Source of the DNA: an uncultured Chloroflexota bacterium
GTDB taxonomy: Bacteria > Chloroflexota > Limnocylindria > Limnocylindrales > Limnocylindraceae
NCBI GenBank assembly: GCA_903847005.1
Contig: CAINCM010000222.1
Location: 1-12,252 of the forward strand
Length of the DNA stretch: 12,252 bases
Direction: 5' to 3'
Shown here: positions 7,030 through 11,778 of the stretch, piece by piece
How the letters are laid out: each line of letters starts with the position of its first letter
Position numbering within the stretch: position 1 is the first letter of the stretch
Position numbers and translations under genes: made by a program
The notes under the pieces: generated by a model
Told to the model about the DNA's origin: nothing
The model's input: the letters and a program-made list of their open reading frames with translations, nothing else
The model's database searches: none

Positions 7030-7055
7030 ATGAGTGTGCGCGCTCCGGGTCCTCG

Positions 7056-8711
7056 ATGAGCCTCGTGCGACGCATCGCCATCCTCCTCTTTTTCGGCGTG
7101 GCGCTGGCGAGCGCGATGGCGCAAACGGGGCTGATTGGTGGAGCCCGACCAGGCGGCGGCCTCTCCATTGGCATCGCCCTGCCGAGTGGCCCAACCACGC
7201 TGCGGGAAGGCGTGATCGGTCTTCCCGAGCGGCCGATTCCACTCTTTGCGTCGACGGGGGCCGACCGTGCCATTGTTGCGCTCACGTATCGCGGGCTGAC
7301 GCGACTCGACGCGGGCGGCTATCCGACAGCCGATCTGGCAACGTCGTGGAGCGTCAGTGAAGACGGCCTGACCTGGACCTTCGTCCTCGACCCGACCGCT
7401 CGATGGGAAGATGGCATCGCGGTCACGGCCGCGGATGCACAGTTGACGATTGGCTTGGCGGGCGAACTTCGACGAGATGGTGGCTATTGGGAGGCGCTCA
7501 CCGTCGAGGTGAGCGAGGCAACCGGAGATCTCGTGATCCGCGCGCCACGCGCCCTTGCAAATCTTCCAGCCCTCCTTGGCACGCTGCCCCTCCTGCCCGC
7601 ACACCTCTTCAGCGGAACCGCCGCCCGTGACATCCCGCAGCTCGAGGCGGCCGCAACTCCGATGGGGAGCGGTCCGTTCAGGGTTCTGGCGATGGATGGA
7701 GGCGCCGCGGCACTCGAGGTGCGCAGCGACCTTCTCGCCGGAGATCGTGCTGCGCGAACGCTGATGCGAGAGGGGGCGACGGGCCTCCCCGTCGATGCAA
7801 TCGCTCTCCGCTTCTATGGAACAGAAGAGGAGGGCCTCAGTGCCTGGCGGAACGGAGAACTCGACGCTCTCGTCGGACTCGCACGTGAGTCTTCGCAGGC
7901 CGCGCTTGTCGAAGGCGGCCGCACCGTTGAGCTTGGCTCTACGACCTTCAATGGGATCGCCGTCAACCTGCGCCCACGGACGGTGCTGCGCCACCCAAAG
8001 TTGCGACTCGGTCTCCGCGCACTCTTGAATCCATCGGCGATCACGACTGAATATGGGGGCCGCGAAGTTGCCGCGCCGGTCTCTCCGCTTTCGTGGGGCT
8101 GGACTGAGGTGCCCCAACCGGTTCGCGGACCCGAGTATGCGGCGAGGCAGTTTGAGGGGGCGAAGTGGAAGTTCAAAGACGGGATCTGGCTCGACGCCGA
8201 CAAGAAGCCGGTGAGCCTCGAGATCCTCACGCTCCCGTCTGGCCCGTACCCAGAAGATACGGCCGTTGCCATGCAGGCCGCATCAGCATGGATCGCATTC
8301 GGAGTGCCAACCATCGTCACGGAGGTCGATGCACAGACCCTCACCGCGCGTCTCGCAACGGGAGACTTCGACCTGGTGGTGTTGAATGTGGACATCGGAA
8401 TCGATCCTGACCTCTACCCCCTGCTCGGCTCGGCTGCGGTGCTCAGCGGGGGCAATGTGGTCGGCATCCAGCTCAAGGAGCTCGATGCGCTGCTGAACGA
8501 GGCACGGAAGCCGACTGAGCGAGCAGCGCGCGTGAAGGCGCTCGCCGCAGTTCAGCGATGGTGCGCGGCGAACAACTACGTGCTGCCGATCCGCTTTAAG
8601 GCAGAGGAGTTGCTGGTGGCCCCTCGACTCAGCGGCCTCACCCCGCTCCTCGTCCGTGAGCCCGAGACTCACCTTCGGGATGTGCTATCTTTCCGCCTCG
8701 CGGCTCCGTGA
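7056..8711 (+). CDS. ABC-type extracellular solute-binding protein, family 5 (peptide/opine type)
   Basis: Family 5 solute-binding proteins (DppA/OppA type) catch peptides or similar solutes outside the cell for an ABC importer. The first 25 residues look like a signal peptide: MSLVRR, then a hydrophobic stretch IAILLFFGVALASA, then AMAQ as a possible signal peptidase I site near 22-23. There is no lipobox cysteine. The diagnostic block is DLATSWSVSEDGLTWTFVLDPTARWEDG at 93-120 followed by TAADAQLTI. Later parts carry GSGPFRVL and IAVNLRPRTVLRHPKLRLGLRALLNP, which match the second lobe. At 551 residues the length is normal. ATG at 7056 is the only start in frame after the secG stop; no clear ribosome site precedes it. 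No permease or ATPase genes are adjacent, so the partner and the ligand are unknown. The first tRNA promoter lies in its last codons. Confidence 0.85.
   Translation: MSLVRRIAILLFFGVALASAMAQTGLIGGARPGGGLSIGIALPSGPTTLREGVIGLPERPIPLFASTGADRAIVALTYRGLTRLDAGGYPTADLATSWSVSEDGLTWTFVLDPTARWEDGIAVTAADAQLTIGLAGELRRDGGYWEALTVEVSEATGDLVIRAPRALANLPALLGTLPLLPAHLFSGTAARDIPQLEAAATPMGSGPFRVLAMDGGAAALEVRSDLLAGDRAARTLMREGATGLPVDAIALRFYGTEEEGLSAWRNGELDALVGLARESSQAALVEGGRTVELGSTTFNGIAVNLRPRTVLRHPKLRLGLRALLNPSAITTEYGGREVAAPVSPLSWGWTEVPQPVRGPEYAARQFEGAKWKFKDGIWLDADKKPVSLEILTLPSGPYPEDTAVAMQAASAWIAFGVPTIVTEVDAQTLTARLATGDFDLVVLNVDIGIDPDLYPLLGSAAVLSGGNVVGIQLKELDALLNEARKPTERAARVKALAAVQRWCAANNYVLPIRFKAEELLVAPRLSGLTPLLVREPETHLRDVLSFRLAAP
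8683..8691 (+). promoter_or_regulatory. Candidate extended -10 promoter of the tRNA cluster
   Basis: TGC followed by TATCTT lies inside the 3' end of the solute-binding protein gene, 42 bases before the first tRNA. Predicted transcription start is near 8698. The -35 region is poor, as in the other extended -10 candidates of this window. Confidence 0.45.
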
Positions 8712-8733
8712 TCGCTCGCGGGGCTACGTTCGG

Positions 8734-8820
8734 GTCGAGGTGGCGGAATTGGCAGACGCGCTGGCTTCAGGAGCCAGTGTCCGCAAGGACGTATGGGTTC
8801 AAGTCCCTTCCTCGATACCA
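8734..8820 (+). tRNA. tRNA-Leu (anticodon CAG)
   Basis: This 87-base class II tRNA has acceptor GTCGAGG paired with CCTCGAT (G-U at the first pair), a D-arm GCG...CGC, anticodon stem CTGGC/GCCAG with loop TTCAGGA (anticodon 8768-8770), a long variable arm GTCC-GCAA-GGAC, T-loop TTCAAGT, discriminator A and encoded CCA. It reads CUG. The T-stem has one T-T mismatch (8794 with 8808), which is unusual in a functional tRNA but leaves four pairs. Confidence 0.96.
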
Positions 8821-8848
8821 GCAACAGCGTCGAGGACGCAACACCTGT

Positions 8849-8933
8849 GCCCAGGTGGCGGAATTGGTATACGCGTACGTTTGAGGGGCGTATGACGCAA
8901 GTCATCCGGGTTCAAGTCCCGGTCTGGGCACCA
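8849..8933 (+). tRNA. tRNA-Leu (anticodon GAG)
   Basis: This 85-base class II tRNA has acceptor GCCCAGG paired with TCTGGGC (one G-U at the inner end), anticodon loop TTGAGGG (GAG at 8883-8885), variable arm TGAC-GCAA-GTCA, a perfect T-stem CCGGG/CCCGG, discriminator A and encoded CCA. It reads CUC and CUU. It starts 28 bases after the first tRNA-Leu, and the two share the D-arm sequence GGTGGCGGAATTGG. Confidence 0.97.
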
Positions 8934-8971
8934 CTCACCTCGTGACACTGCCGCAAGCGGGCGGCTGCACC

Positions 8972-9047
8972 GGGCGGTTAGCTCAGTTGGTAGAGCACCT
9001 CGTTTACACCGAGGGGGTCGGGGGTTCGAGCCCCTCACCGCCCACCA
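8972..9047 (+). tRNA. tRNA-Val (anticodon TAC)
   Basis: The 76-base gene has acceptor GGGCGGT paired with ACCGCCC, anticodon stem CCTCG/CGAGG with loop TTTACAC (anticodon TAC), T-loop TTCGAGC, discriminator A and encoded CCA. The 38-base spacer before it contains a small GCCGC/GCGGC inverted repeat (8950-8954, 8961-8965), possibly a processing hairpin. Confidence 0.98.
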
Positions 9048-9099
9048 TCACCCGATTGGCCGGAGCCCCCAACCGCGTGGCCGACCGCGGAACCCTCCA

Positions 9100-9128
9100 T
9101 TGCGCCCTCTCGCCGCGGAGGGTATCCT
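9100..9128 (+). promoter_or_regulatory. Candidate promoter of the tRNA-Phe to tRNA-Cys genes
   Basis: TTGCGC at 9100-9105 and TATCCT at 9123-9128 are separated by 17 bases, the ideal spacing, and lie 43 bases before tRNA-Phe in the only long spacer (124 bases) of the cluster. This is the only candidate in the window with a recognisable -35. A 7-base inverted repeat, ACCCTCC at 9092-9098 and GGAGGGT at 9117-9123, brackets the -35 and touches the -10. Confidence 0.55.
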
Positions 9129-9171
9129 CCTCCCGTTGGTGTTCGAGGTCGCCGTGGCAGGCGGCCGACGG

Positions 9172-9247
9172 GCCGAGATAGCTCAGTTGGTAGAGCACGC
9201 GCCTGAAGAGCGCGGTGTCGCCAGTTCGAATCTGGCTCTCGGCACCA
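9172..9247 (+). tRNA. tRNA-Phe (anticodon GAA)
   Basis: The 76-base gene has acceptor GCCGAGA paired with TCTCGGC, D-arm GCTC...GAGC, anticodon stem CGCGC/GCGCG with loop CTGAAGA (anticodon GAA), T-loop TTCGAAT, discriminator A and encoded CCA. It is probably the first gene of a four-tRNA transcript starting near 9135. Confidence 0.98.
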
Positions 9248-9265
9248 TCAGCGGACGTACACGGT

Positions 9266-9341
9266 GCGGAAGTGGCTCAGTTGGTAGAGCATCACATTGC
9301 CAATGTGAAGGTCGCGGGTTCGAGTCCCGTCTTCCGCTCCA
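9266..9341 (+). tRNA. tRNA-Gly (anticodon GCC)
   Basis: The 76-base gene has acceptor GCGGAAG paired with CTTCCGC, anticodon stem TCACA/TGTGA with loop TTGCCAA (anticodon GCC), T-loop TTCGAGT, the discriminator T typical of tRNA-Gly and encoded CCA. It follows tRNA-Phe by 18 bases with no room for its own promoter. Confidence 0.98.
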
Positions 9342-9365
9342 ACACTTCGGGAGATCCGGGGTCGT

Positions 9366-9439
9366 TGCCCCTTCGTCTAGTGGTAGGACACCGGACTTTG
9401 GATCCGTGAACCGAGGTTCGAATCCTCGAGGGGCAGCCA
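9366..9439 (+). tRNA. tRNA-Gln (anticodon TTG)
   Basis: The 74-base gene has acceptor TGCCCCT paired with AGGGGCA, anticodon loop CTTTGGA (TTG at 9398-9400), T-stem CGAGG/CCTCG, the discriminator G expected for tRNA-Gln and encoded CCA. The outermost pair of the anticodon stem (27-43) is a C-T mismatch, 9391 with 9407, leaving four pairs. Confidence 0.97.
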
Positions 9440-9450
9440 ACAGAGTTCGG

Positions 9451-9527
9451 GGCGACGTACCCAAGCGGTCTAAGGGGGGGGTCTGCAAAACCCCTATTCG
9501 CCGGTTCGAATCCGGCCGTCGCCTCCA
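9451..9527 (+). tRNA. tRNA-Cys (anticodon GCA)
   Basis: The 77-base gene has acceptor GGCGACG paired with CGTCGCC, anticodon stem GGGGT/ACCCC with loop CTGCAAA (anticodon GCA), T-loop TTCGAAT, the discriminator T expected for tRNA-Cys and encoded CCA. It starts 11 bases after tRNA-Gln and ends the cluster. An 8-G run (9474-9481) crosses into the anticodon stem. Confidence 0.97.
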
Positions 9528-9547
9528 CCGCTCCACCCATGGCCTCT

Positions 9548-9564
9548 CCTGCCTGACTGGCAGG
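9548..9564 (+). promoter_or_regulatory. Perfect 6+6 dyad abutting the rpsF extended -10
   Basis: CCTGCC and GGCAGG are perfect inverted copies around TGACT. The right arm ends one base before the TGC-TACACT promoter element, so the dyad covers the -35 region. It may be an operator. Since it lies 20 bases after tRNA-Cys, it may instead be the tRNA terminator stem, although no T-run follows. Confidence 0.4.
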
Positions 9565-9573
9565 TGCTACACT
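9565..9573 (+). promoter_or_regulatory. Candidate extended -10 promoter of the rpsF operon
   Basis: TGC followed by TACACT is identical to the element before secG. Predicted transcription start is near 9580, giving a leader of about 74 bases. No -35 hexamer is recognisable; the dyad at 9548-9564 occupies that region. Confidence 0.5.
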
Positions 9574-9579
9574 CCGCCT

Positions 9580-9653
9580 CTGCCTTTCGGCTCCGGCCCG
9601 CTGCGCAGGTTGCGTAGGGTGCACCGGGGCGAATCCATAGGAAGGAGTGCGCA
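9580..9653 (+). promoter_or_regulatory. Structured rpsF leader, candidate S6:S18 autoregulatory RNA
   Basis: GCTCCGG at 9590-9596 can pair with CCGGGGC at 9624-9630 (seven pairs, one T-G). Inside are CCC/GGG (9597-9599 with 9617-9619) and CGCA/TGCG (9604-9607 with 9611-9614, loop GGT), leaving TGCA unpaired on the 3' side. Many bacterial rpsF operons carry a leader RNA that binds the S6:S18 complex and mimics its 16S rRNA site, with a conserved unpaired CCG. This leader contains GGTG and ACCG next to each other, but in my fold the CCG is paired, so the assignment is tentative. The ribosome site GGAG at 9644-9647 lies outside the fold. Confidence 0.35.
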
Positions 9654-10070
9654 ATGCGCCGCTATGAGCTCATGATGATCTTGCGACCGGATGTCGCGGA
9701 AGACCGCAGCAAGGCGATCTTCGAACGGACGGTCCGCTCCATCAACGATGCGGGCGGGAACATCCTGAAGAACGTTCCGTGGGGTCGCCGTCGTCTTGCC
9801 TACGAAGTCGAGGGACACCGAGACGGCATCTATCAGATCTACCTCTTCGAGGCTCCCGCGGCATCGATCGCGGAACTTGAGCGCGTCCTTCTGATCACAG
9901 AAGAGGTGCTGAGGCACCTTGTCATCCGAGACGAGCGACCAGCCTCTGCAATCAGCGATGAGCTGGAAGAAGAGGCGGCAGATGCCGCCGCAGCCGCTGC
10001 GGCCGAAGCTCGGCTCGACGAGGCAGAGAGCGACGCCGCCCCGGCCGCAGTCGGCGTCGACGGAGAGTAG
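9654..10070 (+). CDS. rpsF: 30S ribosomal protein S6
   Basis: S6 pairs with S18 on the platform of the small subunit. The N-terminal MRRYELMMILRPD, the PWGRRRLAYEVEGHRDGIYQIYLFEA segment (42-67) and LLITEEVLRHLVIRDE (79-94) are the family core. The core ends near residue 98. The remaining 40 residues are an acidic, alanine-rich tail (DELEEEAADAAAAAAAEARL and onward) that makes the protein 138 residues instead of about 95-105. ATG at 9654 has AAGGAG at 9642-9647, six bases upstream. It is the first gene of rpsF-ssb-rpsR, three bases before ssb. Confidence 0.97.
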   Translation: MRRYELMMILRPDVAEDRSKAIFERTVRSINDAGGNILKNVPWGRRRLAYEVEGHRDGIYQIYLFEAPAASIAELERVLLITEEVLRHLVIRDERPASAISDELEEEAADAAAAAAAEARLDEAESDAAPAAVGVDGE

Positions 10071-10073
10071 CGC

Positions 10074-10517
10074 ATGTCATTCGCGAAGATCAGCATCATC
10101 GGCAATCTTGGAGCAGATCCGGAGTTGAAATACACCACCGACGGGAAGCCGCGCCTCGAGATGCGCGTCGCAACCAACGAGCGTCGGAAGTCCGCAAGCG
10201 GCGAGTGGGAAGACAAGACGACGTGGTACCGCGTCATCATGTTCGGCGAGCGGTCCGTGAAGCTTGCCGAATGGCTTCGGAAGGGACGCAAGGTGTACGC
10301 CGAGGGGCGGCTTCAGGTGGACCTGTATGACTCCAAGGACGGAGAGAAGCGCGTTGCACTCGACATCCTCGCCAGCGAGGTGGTCGTCGTCGATCGCAAT
10401 CCCGATGCCGACCCGAACGCTCCACGACCAACGCGAGCCGCGACGTCGAGCGCAGCTGTCGGCTCGGATCAGGTCCCGGCGTCGACGCCGAGCGATCTCG
10501 ACGACCTACCGTTCTAA
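10074..10517 (+). CDS. ssb: Single-stranded DNA-binding protein
   Basis: SSB coats single-stranded DNA and recruits replication and repair enzymes through its acidic C-terminal tip. The OB fold spans about 1-107: FAKISIIGNLGADPELKYT at 3-21, VATNERRKSASGEWEDKTTWYRVIMFGE at 32-59 and LRKGRKVYAEGRL at 68-80. A short low-complexity linker rich in A, P, S, T and D (about 108-138) leads to the classic tip DLDDLPF at 141-147. Length 147 is normal. ATG at 10074 follows rpsF by three bases, with GGAGAG at 10062-10067 as ribosome site overlapping the end of rpsF. Its place between rpsF and rpsR is the common bacterial order. Confidence 0.98.
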   Translation: MSFAKISIIGNLGADPELKYTTDGKPRLEMRVATNERRKSASGEWEDKTTWYRVIMFGERSVKLAEWLRKGRKVYAEGRLQVDLYDSKDGEKRVALDILASEVVVVDRNPDADPNAPRPTRAATSSAAVGSDQVPASTPSDLDDLPF

Positions 10518-10552
10518 TCCAGTTCACACCGCAACGTTGAGAGGAGAGGATC

Positions 10553-10822
10553 ATGGCTGAAGCACCAAAGCGATTCAAGAAGCGCGAGGACAAGTTCGGC
10601 GCTGCCCGACGTCGTCGCACCTGTTCATTCTGCGGTGACAAGCGCGGAGTGATCGACTACAAAGAGGTGAACAGGCTCCGCCGATTCATCTCAGATCGTG
10701 CGAAGATCGAACCACGCCGGAAGACAGGGAACTGCACGCAGCATCAGCATGAGCTGACGGTTGCCCTGAAGCGTGCTCGTCAGATGGCGCTCCTGCCGTA
10801 CGCCCCGCAGCACCAGGGATAG
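10553..10822 (+). CDS. rpsR: 30S ribosomal protein S18, zinc-binding (C+) form
   Basis: S18 binds S6 and 16S rRNA in the platform. The 89 residues have CSFC at 24-27, [28 protein letters not shown] at 33-60 and [12 protein letters not shown] at 72-83. Cys24, Cys27, Cys61 and His64 (TGNCTQH) form the likely zinc site of the C+ type seen in Actinobacteria and relatives. The usual HQRxL reads HQHEL here. The N-terminal 22 residues are strongly basic. ATG at 10553 has GAGGAGAGGA at 10541-10550 just upstream. The 35-base gap after ssb holds no obvious promoter. The stop is five bases before ilvE. Confidence 0.97.
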   Translation: MAEAPKRFKKREDKFGAARRRRTCSFCGDKRGVIDYKEVNRLRRFISDRAKIEPRRKTGNCTQHQHELTVALKRARQMALLPYAPQHQG

Positions 10823-10827
10823 TCCTC

Positions 10828-11778
10828 ATGGCGTCGAGCGAGGCGAAGTCCCCAACCGCATATTTCGACGGGGAGTTCCGCCCGCTCGCAGATGCGAAGG
10901 TCAGCGTGATGACGCACGCCTTCCTCTACGGCACCGCCACGTTCGAAGGGATTCGGGCCTATTGGAACGCCGAGCAGGGCGAGCTCTACGCGCTCAAGCT
11001 GAACGAGCATCTCGAACGCCTCCGGGCCTCTTCGAAGATCTTGATGATGGATCCGCTGCCTGAGGTGGCGGAGCTGCGGAAGATCGTCGTCGAGCTCCTG
11101 CAGCGGAACGGGTTTCGCGAGGATGTCTACGTTCGCCCAAGCGTCTACAAGAGCACGGAGGCGATCGGCGTCCGGCTGCACGAGCTGAAGAACAGCTTCT
11201 ATGTGATCGCCATTCCGTTCGGGAATTACATCGATGTAGACAACGGCATTCGCTGTGCGACGGTGGCCACGCGCCGTACCGCCGATTTGGCGATCCCGGC
11301 GCGGGCAAAGGTGGTGGGGAACTACGTGAACAGCGCCTTCTCCAAGAGCGAGGCCATGCTGAACGGTCACGATGAGGCGATCGTGCTCACCGAGGCGGGA
11401 AAGGTGTCGGAGGGCTCAGCCGAGAACCTCTTCCTCTTGCGTGGGGACACCCTGATCTCTCCGGGCATGAACGACGACATCCTCGAAGGGATCACGCGTG
11501 CCGCGGTGATCGAGATCGCTCGGGAGCTTGGGATCAAAGTCGTCGAGCGATCCATCGATCGGAGCGAGCTCTACATCGGCGACGAGCTCTTCCTCTGCGG
11601 CACTGGGGCACAGATCTCGCCCGTTGTCGAGGTGGATCATCGTTCGATTGGTGGCGGCGGTATCGGCCCGGTCACGAAGCGCATCCAAGAGCGGTATTTT
11701 GCCGCCGTTCATGGGCGCGTCCCCGAGTATTCGCACTGGCTCACCCCGATCTACGGAGCGAAAAAGGGCGGCGCCTAG
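10828..11778 (+). CDS. ilvE: Branched-chain amino acid aminotransferase (class IV, PLP)
   Basis: The enzyme transfers the amino group between glutamate and the keto acids of leucine, isoleucine and valine. The 316 residues match the short bacterial IlvE length. Visible: YFDGEFRPLADAKVSVMTHAFLYGTATFEGIRAY at 12-45, RPSVYKSTEAIGV at 103-115, the PLP lysine Lys161 in ARAKVVGNYVNSAFSKSEA, VSEGSAENLF at 193-202 with Glu195, GITRAAVIEIARELGI, and LFLCGTGAQISPV with the phosphate-binding segment near 265-277. D-amino acid transaminase and aminodeoxychorismate lyase share the fold, but the motifs and length favour IlvE. ATG at 10828 follows rpsR by five bases with a modest AGGGA upstream, so it is probably transcribed with the ribosomal protein genes. 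rplI, often found after rpsR, is absent. Confidence 0.92.
   Translation: MASSEAKSPTAYFDGEFRPLADAKVSVMTHAFLYGTATFEGIRAYWNAEQGELYALKLNEHLERLRASSKILMMDPLPEVAELRKIVVELLQRNGFREDVYVRPSVYKSTEAIGVRLHELKNSFYVIAIPFGNYIDVDNGIRCATVATRRTADLAIPARAKVVGNYVNSAFSKSEAMLNGHDEAIVLTEAGKVSEGSAENLFLLRGDTLISPGMNDDILEGITRAAVIEIARELGIKVVERSIDRSELYIGDELFLCGTGAQISPVVEVDHRSIGGGGIGPVTKRIQERYFAAVHGRVPEYSHWLTPIYGAKKGGA

Noticed and set aside
7056..7080. Arg-Arg in the signal peptide of the solute-binding protein, possibly a Tat signal given tatAC upstream
   Set aside because: The context VRRIAIL lacks the S/T before the arginines and the FLK-type ending, so a general secretory signal is more likely.
8741..8869. Direct repeat GGTGGCGGAATTGG in two places
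   Set aside because: It is the conserved D-arm region shared by the two tRNA-Leu genes, not a mobile repeat.
9474..9481. A run of eight G as a possible frameshift or sequencing error
   Set aside because: It lies inside tRNA-Cys, where the anticodon stem and D-arm geometry are correct, so the length is probably real.
8734..9527. The tRNA cluster as an integration site for a mobile element
   Set aside because: No integrase, no duplicated tRNA 3' end and no foreign genes lie on either side; the neighbours are housekeeping genes.
8656..9675. Open reading frames of 64-191 residues on both strands through the tRNA region
   Set aside because: They run straight through seven well-formed tRNA genes and have no ribosome sites or recognisable motifs; they are frame shadows in GC-rich DNA.
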